From NCBI GenBank assembly GCA_004794655.1, contig SMMW01000617.1, positions 14,073,501 through 14,137,500 on the forward strand: 64,000 bases of DNA. The letters are read 5' to 3'. Below are positions 46,936-57,214 of this stretch, one piece after another (within the stretch, counting starts at the first letter, position 1; every line of letters begins with the position of its first letter). A program made the translations under genes and the position numbers. Below the pieces are notes generated by a model. It searched no databases. It saw only the letters and a list, made by a program, of their open reading frames with translations, and had not been told where the DNA came from. This stretch comes from Marisa cornuarietis. Lineage: Eukaryota; Mollusca; Gastropoda; Architaenioglossa; Ampullariidae.

Positions 46936-47165
46936 ATAGTTTGATGAAAAATTAATGAATAATAATGGATTTTATATATGTGAAGAATAGATTAATGAAT
47001 AATAAGTGAATAAAAGATGAACGAGTAATTAGCCATTACTAGATAACTAAATAGTTTGATGAAAAATTAATGAATAATAATGGATTTTATATATGTGAAG
47101 AATAGATTAATGAATAATAAGTGAATAAAAGATGAACGAGTAATTAGCCATTACTAGATAACTAA
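46936..47165 (+). repeat. Exact 115-bp tandem duplication
   Basis: Copies 46936-47050 and 47051-47165 appear identical base for base. The surrounding AT-rich sequence (46900-47280) consists of older, diverged GAATAAT/TTAATGAAT words, including a partial third copy after 47165. Confidence 0.93.
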
Positions 47166-47169
47166 ATAA

Positions 47170-48005
47170 TTGGTAAATAAAAGATTAACGAGCAATTAGT
47201 TAATACTAGAAAAGTGAATAATTAGCAAATAATGAATAATATAATTGTGAATAATAGATTAATGAATAACTAGTTTTCATACTCCGCGAAGCAAATACAA
47301 CCCTCAGCTGCTACCTTACCGGTCTGGCGTACATCACCACGGCCAGAAGATGCCTTGTCAAAGAGTGAATAAAGGTCCATAACCGCGGCCAGAGAACTGA
47401 TGTAAGCCACCTCTAAGAGAGAGGGAGTGGGGAGGACAAAGCCGTTCCCGCCATGAAATTTTAAATCGCAACTTCCACAATTGAACCATGAGATGCACAT
47501 CATTCCCCCCCCCCCCAAACCTTCAGGCCTTGGCGCCAGAGGGCGACCTAACGCGAGATTACACGACAGATGTCCCCACCCCACCCCCAATCCTTTTCCT
47601 CTCTCTAAACCCTCCAACCCGCCCCACCCCCCTTCCCCCAAACATCACCTTTCTGCTCGTCGGAAAAAAGAACTTGTTGATCACAGCGGGTCCTGATCTT
47701 CGGCAATCGATGTTCGGTGCACGTGGTGTCATGTTTCCAGAAGCCTTCTCCCCAGTCGCGTGCTAAACCTCGGTTCTGCCGCCTGTAGCTGTCACGGTCT
47801 GCTGCAGTGGTTAGATACCGTGGGGAGGTTGAGGGGGACTTACACGAACAAACTACCTACCCCTCAGCTCTTGATTATCTTATTCCTTTCAGGGGCGACA
47901 GTACAAAATGATCCATAAAATAAAGTAAAAACAGCGAAGAGTTTATAAAATTAATTGGGGGGGGGGGTCACCGAAAGGACTGATAACGAATAATACATCT
48001 ATATT
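47170..48005. other. Unassigned DNA with C-rich patches
   Basis: C-runs at 47505-47517 and 47618-47639, a G-run at 47958-47967. At 47867-47890 a good acceptor (TTGATTATCTTATTCCTTTCAG) is followed within 35 bp by AATAAA, a possible tiny terminal exon I would not call. Confidence 0.45.
47618..47639 (-). other. G-quadruplex motif on the minus strand
   Basis: Plus strand CCC, CCCC, CCCCCC and CCCCC runs separated by 1, 1 and 2 bases. Confidence 0.65.
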
Positions 48006-48009
48006 AAGA

Positions 48010-48560
48010 AATGATCAATGATTTTCGAAAGGAGAAGGGAGGCCGAGAGAAAGAGGTGGAAGAGACAGAGAGAGGCAGAGAAACAGACAATAATTGACAA
48101 ACTGAGACAAACGGATATAAAGAAGACGGAGGGAAGGGGGTCTGTGAGACAAGGAAACAAAGAAAGAAAAATGAGGGAGGGGGGGAAAAGGAGAGACAGA
48201 TGGGTAGAATGGGAAAGACTGAGAAGTAAGAACAAGTAACAACTGACAAAGAGATATTTAAAGGGGAGTAGAGATTGAAATAGAAAGAGAGAAACAAACA
48301 GAGAAAGAGAAAGAAGAAGAGAATGAGAGAACAAATGAGAGACAGAGAAAGAAACAAACGAGGGAGAGAAAGAAACAAACGAGGGAGAGAAAGAAACAAA
48401 CGAGGGAGAGAAAGAAACAAACGAGGGAGAGAAAGAAACAAACGAGGGAGAGAAAGAAACAAACGAGAGAGAGAGAGAAAAAAAAGACAGAGAAATAAAG
48501 AAAAATAGAAAACTAGGGAAACAGAAAGAAAAGGCAGAGACAGAACACATACGAATGCCA
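48010..48560 (+). repeat. 550-bp polypurine block
   Basis: Nearly all A and G on the plus strand with scattered C. Long homopurine-homopyrimidine DNA can form triplexes. The 226-codon minus-strand frame (Phe, Ser, Leu, Pro only) is a by-product. Confidence 0.88.
48339..48464 (+). repeat. 21-bp minisatellite, six units
   Basis: Five identical copies of a 21-bp unit (GAGGGAGAG then AAAGAAACAAAC) occupy 48360-48464, preceded by one variant unit at 48339-48359 with GAGACAGAG. Being a multiple of 3, it keeps a KRGRERN heptapeptide frame open. Confidence 0.95.
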
Positions 48561-48739
48561 GCCATATTAAAAAAAAACAACAAAAAAACTAGCAACTCGT
48601 TTGGCGGGAAAGGGAGGGGGTGGCCTGCTCTCCTGACAAACAAATTAAACAAACAAACAACACCAGCCATTCTTCTCACTGTGAAGACGTCCCGCTATTG
48701 AGACAAAACAAACATATTACGGAAGCCGTCAGTCTCGGT

Positions 48740-48990
48740 TGGCCACCATTAGTTGCGCAAGGCATTCTGGGAACGCCGTAACGCCGCTAGACATGCTGGG
48801 TATTCCGGAAACAACCCGTCGACCTCATCTGACAGAAAGCCGCTCTGTCACCTCCACGGTCAAGAAGTGCACCGGAAGTGGCTTACAGGACACGAGGCAG
48901 CGCGCCTTGAGAGGACGTGACGGCCCATGTCATTGGCGCTCAAGCTCAAGTCGTCCACAGCGAATAGGATTAGATGTTAGAAGCTTACCC
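48740..48990 (+). promoter_or_regulatory. Promoter-like block: ZNF143-type and ETS sites
   Basis: GCAAGGCATTCTGGGAA at 48757-48773 matches the reverse of the ZNF143/SBF core TTCCCAGAATGCCTTGC. CATGCTGGGTATTCCGG follows at 48792. ACCGGAAGTG at 48871-48880 is a consensus ETS (GABP) site. CpG is enriched relative to the purine block upstream. This combination is typical of housekeeping promoters; orientation is not determinable. Confidence 0.42.
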
Positions 48991-49475
48991 CCTGCTGTTA
49001 CCGACCTCCAGATGACTTGTCCCCCCCCTCTCTCTCCCTCCTTCCTTCACATATACAGAGGTATATGCCATCGTATCGACAAACCATGTTAGCTATGTGA
49101 AAACGTATATCTGTAAATGTGTATTTATGCGCTCGTGTATGGCAGGTGTGTGATGTGATCTGTTCCCGAGTGTTAAGAGAGAAAAACAAAATGAATGAAC
49201 GAATAAGAAGAAAGGAAAGAAAGGAGAAAGAAAACCCCTGCTGTTAAAAGACCTAAAGAAATAGCATTTGTCCTCTCTTCTCCCCTTCCTTACTTCACAC
49301 ACTCAGGTAAATACCATCGTATAGTAGACAAAGCATGTTAACTATGTAAGAACGTGTATGTCTGTAAAAGTTGTCTATAGAAAGCGTGTGATGTGGTCTC
49401 TGCTCTGGAGTGCCAAACGAGAGAGAGAAGAAAAAAACAACATGAATGAATGGATGAGAAGAAAGGACGCAATAC
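48989..49475 (+). repeat. Diverged tandem duplication, about 246 bp
   Basis: Copies begin CCCCTGCTGTTA at 48989 and 49235. Shared blocks in order: CTTCCTTCAC/CTTCCTTACTTCAC, ATGCCATCGTAT/ATACCATCGTAT, CATGTTAGCTATGT/CATGTTAACTATGT, GTGTGTGATGTGATCT/GCGTGTGATGTGGTCT, AACAAAATGAATGAA/AACAACATGAATGAA. The duplication is far older than the one at 46.9 kb. Confidence 0.88.
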
Positions 49476-49479
49476 TCTG

Positions 49480-50340
49480 GGCATCCAAGATTCTCAGTCT
49501 TGTCCATGGAGCGCTAAGATGAAACTGTTTGCCTCGTTACGTTCACAGATAAAAACATAGTTCCTGCTCTCTGGTCGCAGTGTGTCCTGAAGCATAATGT
49601 TTGCTCTCTCTTCGCCGCGTTTGGCCAAAAGCTGCTCGACCCCTAGCCCCCGCTTACCATAATGGTCCCATCAGGTCCACAAAATTCTCAAGACTAAACA
49701 TCGGGCAAATGCAGCAGTCACATCGATAACTCTCACAGTGGTGCCATGCCGCCCAGAAAAACGCCCAGGGGGAGACCTTGCAGCCGGCAGATAAAGTTCT
49801 TCGACAAGTTGTAAGACATCGGCTAGTACCCCTCCGGCGACTTCTCCTGTAATATTGCAGCATTCCCTGGCGTGCCACGGATGTCCTCCAAAACAAAAAC
49901 AACCAGCAAAAGACCCAACAACACACGTGACAGAACACAGATACGGATTGTGGGAGGAAAAAAAAGAAGGCAGTGGCGCCATCTCGCGTTTTGGACAAGG
50001 GATGGCGACGGTAACGCCAGACTAATCTTTACAAAACCAAAGTCGAGTGATGTTCTTATTTTGCGAACATTAAACGTGCAGGCCGACAAATATGTAAGCC
50101 TCCCCTCCCCTACCCTTTTTTGCGTGATTTGAATGACAAAATGATGTTTGCTGATTATGTAATGCAGCTACTATTTATCTCGAGAACCAAGTGGTGGCGC
50201 CGCTTATTATATGTACTTGATGACCCCGCTGTATCTGCTCTGTGTGTGCAGGCGAGTGTCTGCGAGGAGGCGAACGGTGATTAACAGTCACTCTCAGGTG
50301 CGTACACCCCACCGTCGTGCTAAACAACTCTACAGTTTGT
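49480..50340. other. Unassigned DNA
   Basis: An acceptor-like TGTATCTGCTCTGTGTGTGCAG ends at 50250, but no supporting donor or long frame follows. Minus-strand frames at 49654-50089 overlap each other in different phases and show no domain. Confidence 0.45.
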
Positions 50341-50343
50341 TGC

Positions 50344-50545
50344 TTTTTGAGACAGTGTAGGTTGTATTTCGAGAGAGTACAGCTTGTATTTTTAAGACTG
50401 CATAGGTTGTATTTTGAGACAGCGTAGACTGCATTATGAGACTGTTTGTTTGCGCTTTGAGACCATGAAGATTGTGTTTTGAGATGGCAGGTTTTTGTAT
50501 TTTACGACTGTGCAGGTTGTATTTTTGTGTTCAGTTTGTGTTCAG
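50344..50545 (+). repeat. 22-bp minisatellite, about nine diverged units
   Basis: Units read TTTTGAGACAGTGTAGGTTGTA and variants (TTTCGAGAGAGTACAGCTTGTA, TTTTGAGACAGCGTAGACTGCA), 21-23 bp each. Confidence 0.85.
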
Positions 50546-51112
50546 ATGTAATCTCTCCCCTACTGCTTCATCCTGTGTACACGCTGTGTTGAACTGTGAC
50601 TGGCGTACATCTCATTGCGCAATGCCAATGAAGAATGAAGTTTTTTAGCGTAAAGAATAGGCACGAAAGACAGGCAATGAAACTAACGAGCCGTGCAGAA
50701 GGGAAGATATGAGAAAAGAAAAAAAAAAAAAACGGCAACTGAATTTTCCGCCGCAGGCAAGACACTAATGGCCCAAACGTTCACGCAGCCCAGCCGTTCC
50801 TATTGCCCAAACGTTCAGGGGGCCTAGGCCGTTCTCATGGTCAAAGCGAGTGCACCCTGCTTCCTATACGTGTGGTACCGTCACCAGAAGGCCTGCAGGG
50901 TGCGAGGCTTCCTAAATCTTCACGAGGGAGGAAGCAGCCATCACCATAGATCAGCTAGTTGAAGCTTGGCCCACTGTACGGCGTTCCGAAACGGGGCGCA
51001 GAAAGCATTTGTATGTTGAGCCACTCAGGCAGTTATAATCTATCTCTCAGACACACTCACACGCACCATCGACGCCGAGTGCACATGCATAGTGTGCATA
51101 GGTGTGCAGGTT

Positions 51113-51158
51113 TGTGTGTGTGTGTGTGTTTGCGCGCGCGCGCGAGAGAGAGAGAGAG
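51113..51158 (+). repeat. (TG)n(CG)n(AG)n compound microsatellite
   Basis: TG to about 51129, CG to 51144, AG to 51158. The first two parts alternate pyrimidine and purine. Confidence 0.93.
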
Positions 51159-51305
51159 TGAGAGAAAGTACGTCACGACGCACGAACCTGCATGATCTTC
51201 AAAGTAAGCGACTATGATGGGGTTGGCGGTGGAGAAGAGGGGAGGATCTAGGTTGGGAAGGGAGGAGTAAGTGCACGACGACGTGTGTTCAACTAATCGT
51301 TCACA

Positions 51306-51375
51306 GCGCATGCGCGGAAACAGTCCACTTTGCTTCACGTCCTCCAAAAACACTTAACGTTTCGTTTCCGGACAC
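51306..51375. promoter_or_regulatory. Perfect NRF1 palindrome with ETS-like site
   Basis: GCGCATGCGC at 51306-51315 is the full NRF1 palindrome, followed by GGAAA. TTTCCGGA at 51365-51372 is ETS-like and GGACACGTC gives an E-box-like core. No exon is defined next to it. Confidence 0.38.
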
Positions 51376-51379
51376 GTCA

Positions 51380-53195
51380 ACGTTCTTACACGTACGGGAG
51401 GACGTACGAAGGTCGGGTGACTTCTGGACTGGTGACGGTCGGGTGCCACGAGTGGTCGATACCAGTGTTTGGTAGTGACAGGGGAAGAAACTCTCGATTG
51501 CAGATTGTTGTTATTCAGAAGGTGCGTAGTCAAACGTAACAGCTCGCATCATATCAATCCTCATCACGTCTAGACTCCTGACCTTCTCCCCCCCCCTCCG
51601 TCCTTCTCCCAAGAATGGTGTCCATTGATTTAACATTCTCACACTTCTGAACAAAGGTGGGGGCTCGGTGATAGTGTAAGGGAGAGGATGTAAAGCTGTG
51701 GAATTGTGGGACTTTTTTTTCCAACCGCGGATCTTGTCTGCACTCCGTTATCTCTCCATGCGAAGCTTCGTAAACATCCCACGTTCTCAAGCAGGACAGG
51801 AAACGAGTGCTCTTCCCTGAGCCATTCTCTTGTGTCATCCGCTTGCTGACGCCCAAGTCAAAGACAAAAGAAAGTTTCAGCAACTGATTGCGCCCTCTAG
51901 CGGACAAGAAGAATTTTGAAGTAGCCACTGTAATGGGCGATAAATTGCGACAACTTGCCAACTCGCCAGGAAAGGGCAGACAATCTCTCCGACGCCGGCC
52001 GCCCTCTCTCGGTCCATCTTTCGTGTGGCTGTCCTTTGGGCTTCAATCCTCGTGTTTCTTTATGATCTCATTACCACGCAGGCTTTTTTTTTCTTTTGCA
52101 GGAACCGGTGTCGAAGAAAGAGAGAGAACAAGATGGAGATAGACAGTCGGTCTGTGCGCGCAGCGAAAGTCGGATGTAGCGTAATGTGATTATGTAACAA
52201 AAGGACCGGTTGTGGTCAGCTTGTAACGAACGAGTGTGCCCTTTTCCCATGGTCCTATGAAGGATTTTACATTCACACTAACACCTGTGAAGTTATTCTG
52301 TTCTCTGCAAACACACACACACACACACGCTCACCTGAGACTGCCACGAAAACTCTGTGCTGTATGGTCATCGCACAAATATATTCTTTACAGCCATCCG
52401 TGATTCAAACAACTTGTGATCTGGAAGAATAAAAGCTTGGCGCCCGCACTTCTGTTATTATTATTATTGGGACATACTACAGTAGAAACAATAAACAATA
52501 ACAATCCTGTATTGGTTCAAACCCACATTCCTCGAACTTTCATAAATCCCACTTTATTTATACTAATATTGAAGGAACAATTATCATTGCGAAATGTTGC
52601 TGCGGCATGGCCGGCTTAAAACGATTGTTTCGACCCGTAGTAAATTATTGGCATCTCCCTCTCCTTCCCCTGTGTTCATGATTTTTTTAAAATCCTTATT
52701 TAAGGCATTTCAAAGGATGTTGTGATTTCTCATCTGTTACCGGACACGTTGATCTGGTATCTTCACAGAGTCACCATTATTCCAACAGAACGGCTCAAGC
52801 CGCAGTGTTACAGTCGTGGCTGTAGAAGGGCGAGAAGAACAGGCAGAAACAGTAAGTCTTCTGTGTTTGCTGTCAAGGTGTCATGGCAACATGACACACA
52901 CAAGAGACGTTCATATATTTATCTACACACCCCAATTTCTTGAACACACCTCTGACCATGTGATACAGATTACTGTTGTTCCTTCGACAACCAGGTGATC
53001 GTTCTCCTTCCGCTTCAGAACACCTGTAGTTATGAAGACGGTCTGCGTCGCGAAGGCATTACTTTTTTTTCTAACTTTTGGTAGGGAGGGTTGGGGTGCG
53101 CCTGATGACAAGGCAGGATACGCGGCTGCGGTCTTCAGGGTAAGGCATGAAACGCAGTTTATGGCGCACCGCACCGAAGAGTTAATTGAGACCCG
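51380..53195. other. Unassigned DNA except one weak exon candidate
   Basis: A 135-codon minus-strand frame (51554-51961) starts with TTG and shows no domain. ATG at 51930 opens a plus-strand frame (MGDKLRQLANSPGKG) that reads straight through the acceptor at 52101. Confidence 0.4.
52102..52179 (+). CDS. Weak candidate 3'-terminal exon, product unknown
   Basis: A very strong acceptor (GGCTTTTTTTTTCTTTTGCAG) ends at 52101. After it one frame is open for 25 codons and ends with TAG at 52177-52179; the peptide begins EPVSKKEREQDGDRQSV, highly charged, with no family recognised. An AATAAA occurs at 52428-52433, about 250 nt downstream, an acceptable 3'-UTR length. The other two frames also run on for 12-13 codons, so the coding choice is uncertain and a purely noncoding exon or chance match is possible. 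Confidence 0.22.
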   Translation, partial: EPVSKKEREQDGDRQSVCARSESRM

Positions 53196-53200
53196 GGTGG

Positions 53201-53544
53201 TATAAAACGTGTGCACGTGCGTGCGCTGCTAGCTATCCAGCTCTGCTTGCTGTTGCTGTTCCCGTAACAACTCTTCGCTTCCAGCCACAGTTCAGGCGTT
53301 AGCAGGACCGCTGAAGCGATGTCATGGCGTCCAGCTGAGTTCTAGGGCACAGGTTTCGTGTCCAAATCACTGCTCGTGGAGGCCCTCTGGTGGGGGAGGG
53401 AATCAGTGTGCGCAGCAAGCCTGGCTACCCACGTAGGACTGTCCATCGCCGTCAACAGCATACCAGCGGTACCCGTGTGACCGGGACAATGGTCCACAAC
53501 GCCGAGTGATCTCTGCTCACGACAGCATCCAGCATTGCTTTGAA
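53201..53544 (+). promoter_or_regulatory. TATA promoter with candidate noncoding first exon
   Basis: GGTGGTATAAAACG places a consensus TATA box at 53201-53208. A start site would fall near 53230, in GCTGCTAGCTATCCAG. From there to 53544 the sequence is GC-balanced with only short upstream open frames (ATG at 53320 closes after 8 codons), and a donor GTAAGA follows at 53545. This fits a 5'-UTR first exon of about 310 nt. What it would lead to is not in view; no downstream acceptor with a long frame was found before 54 kb. Confidence 0.35.
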
Positions 53545-53819
53545 GTAAGATTTATGGATTATCATTAAGTTCGTGATCATTCGTGTATTCTTCGCTCTCT
53601 CTCTCTCTTTACTTTTTTCTTCTCTCGTATGGACTGAAGCAAAAACTTTTCTCTTCGCATTTCGCCCTTTCAGCTATTCTCCTGCGTTCCTTCCTTTTCT
53701 CTCAAACACCGTGAACATGTACGAGCGGTAAGCACCTTTGGTCGCCTATCGATTTTTTTAAAACAATTTTCCAGTCATTAAACATTCATGAGTGAGGCAA
53801 ACAAATCTACTGCTTCGCG

Positions 53820-53820
<1 letters not shown>

Positions 53821-53869
<49 letters not shown>
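53821..53869 (+). repeat. (ATC)16 microsatellite
   Basis: Sixteen ATC triplets followed by AACAACAAAACC. Same motif and phase as the array at 17001. Confidence 0.97.
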
Positions 53870-54318
53870 ACAACAAAACCCATCGACAGGCACACACAGT
53901 TTTGTCCGTCGATAATACATGGCAACGCTGCAGTGTTGAAAATATTTGTAGTAACAGCAATAGTCTCGGAGTCTCGGAGAAGAGAAAACAAAGCGAGGAA
54001 TCTCTGCTCGTAGCTTCTCTCTGTCCTGCACGTGCACTAGCGATCGTATCGAAGTCTACTGTTGCAAAATGGAGCTCGTCTCCATTACATGTGTCGGCTC
54101 TACACACACCGGTTCTTATGTCACTCACTGCTGGTTTTAATTTGCTCGAGAAACTCTAGGATTAGGAAAAGGTCAGAGAACCTCGACTTTCTGAAATATC
54201 ATTCACATAAAGAGCCTTGCTGTCTGCAGTCGACAGGTCAGCCAAAATATAAAAAAGTCTGATTACATTCGCTTAATGTGTCTCGCTTTACCTGGTCAGT
54301 GTCCTACTAAAACTAGTC

Positions 54319-54683
54319 CGTGGATGTATATCTCTGGACTGCTATCAGACAAATCGTTCACCTTTAACTTCCAGAACGAGGTTCCTGGTCGAATGTACTT
54401 TCAGTTTCACTATCAACATGATGAGGAATGACAGACGATGCGAGCTCTCGTGCTGTCGGAGGGGTCTGTTGTGTTTTCGGTTTACTAGCTCTATTTTTTT
54501 TAAAAGCAACTAAGCACTAAGCTTAATGTCAAATAAACTGCTGACATTCAGAATTTCAGTGCGGCTCCAGATATATGCTATGGAGTGACTCGCCGAGACC
54601 TGACAGGCTACAAAGTCGCGAAAGGCTTTAAGAGTTTGGTCTCGGCAGACCGCCAGCACCCCAGAGATATAACAACGTCCGGG
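54319..54683. mobile_element. Inverted-repeat element family A, copy 3
   Basis: Internal ends TATATCTCTGGACTGCT (left) and AGCACCCCAGAGATATA (right) are inverted copies; the outermost 8 bases have drifted. Shared with copy 2 are TTAACTTCCAGAACGAGG, GACGATGCGAGCTCTCGTG, CAGAATTTCAGTGCGGCTCC and GCCGAGACCTGACAGGCTAC. The hairpin is best preserved here: GCCGAGACC at 54592-54600 pairs with GGTCTCGGC at 54639-54647. No flanking direct repeat is evident. Confidence 0.72.
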
Positions 54684-54689
54684 CATTTG

Positions 54690-57030
54690 GTAAGCCGACA
54701 GCAACCCTGGGTCCCAGGCTCCATAGTGTGCACCGGAAGGCGACAGATCTTCTGCAGATCAGGGAACTTTCAGCTGATGTCGACCGTTCTAATAATCCCA
54801 GTAACTCTCCTTGGACAAACAACTCTTCATCTTTTGCGAAGGGGAAAAGGGGGCAGTCACATGCACAGTTCTCGCGACCAGCTTTAAGTTAAAAAAAAAA
54901 AAGAAAAGAATCCCTCGTCTGCTTTTGGACATCGGCTTTGAAAATCTTCCAACACTGCAGAAGCCGCGGAGGTCTAGTTTTTGTTTTGTTTGTTTTTTTG
55001 TTGTTGCTTTTTTTTTTAAAGCAACGTTGTGAAAATCAGCTTCAGGCTGCCAGCTACAGGCATCTAAAGCTTTTAAGGGATAATTACAATCGATTTCAGC
55101 AATCACAAAAGAGTCCCCTGACGTGAAGCATGTTCCCTCACTCGACAAAAAGCAAACCGAAATGGACAAAGGAAACTCTTTAACAAGTTACCCTTTGCAG
55201 GAAACAAGTTGGACGCTGAGTACACGCACCCTTGAGCTACGAGGAAAGGGGAGGAGTGTTCTTTTTCCCTTCCTCCTTTAAAAAAAACCCCACACCTCTG
55301 GGCCCACAAACAGTGATTTAATCAGGGCAGTTTGCAGCCAATCAATACACCTGTCGTTGGGCTAAGCGGTCTGTGTGCGGCTAAAATAATTCTGTTTCGC
55401 CCGGCTTCTAAGACTGCTGATGCCACACAGACAGCCCCAAAGTCCAAACAGGTTTGCAGGAGCGACGGCAGGTCTATTAAACTGGAACTAATTTAAGCCT
55501 CTTTTTAATGAATACTTTAGCCACGAATCGAGAAAGTTTTCTTTCCACGCGCGCGCGCTTTTGCGAGATAATCACAAACGCACGCACGCACGCACGCACA
55601 TGTGCACAGTGGTTACCACCACCAGAAACCCTGTTTGATAGGATGATCGGTGTCGGATTATGTTTGTCTGCTTCTACCTGAAAACAACACTCTCATTTCC
55701 TTTTTGTCTGTTTGGTTGACCCAGTTATTATGTAAAAATCTATCCTTCAAACCATCCACAATAACAACGTAGCAAAGACAAGTCGTTTATGAAACTGCAT
55801 GTGACAGTGTTTCATTTCTCTCTCCGTCTTGCACACACTCTCTCTCTCTCAAGCTCACCTACACGTGCACACACATTGGGGGTGTTGTGCTTCAATACAG
55901 TGTAGACTGAATTAAGGTGATGTATAAATGCAGGGTATACCTTAAGCCATCAACACAAATGTCTATTTATACTACTTTTCCAAAAGCAACCAATCACAGG
56001 TTGGAACGTTGTACGTTTGTTTACGATCTCGAAACAACACTAAGGTCAGGATTTGTACACAGAGACGGTTACGATTTCAACCTCTTTCTCTGCATCTCCA
56101 CCATCGTAAGGGTTGCAGGTGTTCCCCCATATTTGGGTCAACAATGTCTGGCTCTGATATTTGCCCAATTAGTAGAAAACAATTTTTCACTCCACCAGTC
56201 CTTTAAAGTTACTGTGCTTGTTAAGCCTCGATACTGAAAGCACACACAAACACATTTTACAGATTCTCCCACACCAGAAACATGTCTACAAGTATTGCCT
56301 ACAGTAAATTGATTTTTTTTAAATCTCTGAGCGGAAGGTGCCACTAACCAAGTGAGAAAGTGCAGCTGTGTAGTTTTATGTATATATATATATGTTTCAT
56401 GTTTGAATAGTCTGGAGCGGAAAACGCCGCGTTGATATGTAAATATGGGACACAAGAGCCCCTGCCCTTGTAACGTGTGTGAGAGTCTGACAGAACAGTG
56501 CAGAAAATTAGTCCTCTGGAGTAATCTTCCGTCTCCGTTCTGCGCGCACCTTAGGCGGACAGTAGATCAAAGGAGCGTGCACGGCGCGGAGTCGCCTGCC
56601 TCAATCAGCCAGGTCTCCATTTTCGCACCAACCACCCGCCTGGACGTCGGCGTGGGACCCTGAGTTCGTACAATGCAGGGCGGCCACCATGGCACACCAT
56701 TTGCACACGGCCCTCTCGCCTCTTTTTCCCTCATTACAAAAGAACAGACTCCGGTCCCGAACCGAACGCAACCGCTTCAATACTTCTCCCCCACCCACCC
56801 ATCACTCAGCAATCACCCCCTTCTCCGTATTCTACATCTTTCCCACCCCCAATGATCCCTACCCCTCTCTCAGTCCGCACGTTTCGTTCGCAGCCCTCAA
56901 GATAGCATCCTCCTGGGGTAGTTTGCCCGCAATTATTGGAGGCTTAGGGTCAGACAACGAGACGGATATGGGCAATTCATATTTATGAGGCGAAACTCTC
57001 ACCTCCAACTGCTAGATACCATCGTCTTCT
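54690..57030. other. Unassigned DNA
   Basis: T- and A-rich patches at 54890-54905 and 54978-55018, a (CGCA)5 array at 55579-55600. Frames of about 100 codons at 54585 and 55917 have no recognisable domain; the first overlaps the transposon end. Confidence 0.5.
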
Positions 57031-57044
57031 CACTTCACCGACAG

Positions 57045-57107
57045 ATGGCGCTGCCACGACCTGAGATGAAGAGGAAGGCGGACAGCGGAGATGCGGTGCC
57101 CAAAAAG
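57045..57107 (+). CDS. Weak candidate first coding exon, product unknown
   Basis: CTTCACCGACAG/ATGGCG places an ATG right after an acceptor-like CAG, with C at -3 and G at +4. The 21 codons encode MALPRPEMKRKADSG followed by DAVPKK, basic and hydrophilic with a possible nuclear-localisation-like KRK. A donor AAG/GTGGAG follows at 57108. I do not recognise the protein, and such a short stretch is easily chance. A tRNA-derived SINE begins about 110 bp downstream, as is common in introns. Confidence 0.2.
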
Positions 57108-57214
57108 GTGGAGGTTGGGGGGGGGAAGGAGTCTTGCACACATCACTCCTGGTTATAACTTCCGGTATGATCTATCGCGCCTTTAGTCGTTTCCATCTTC
57201 AACTTTGGGTTACC

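Noticed and set aside
47790..47850. Sequence resembling a SINE head (CTGCAGTGGTTAGATACC)
   Set aside because: No exact A box, no B box and no shared body blocks.
48339..48464. Regular 21-bp array considered as a CRISPR array
   Set aside because: Units are contiguous with no unique spacers, and the window is animal DNA.
48004..48679. 226- and 152-codon minus-strand frames
   Set aside because: They consist of Phe, Ser, Leu and Pro only and follow from the polypurine block and its 21-bp repeat.
53758..54128. Minus-strand Asp-run and Met-run frames
   Set aside because: Translations of the (ATC)16 array.
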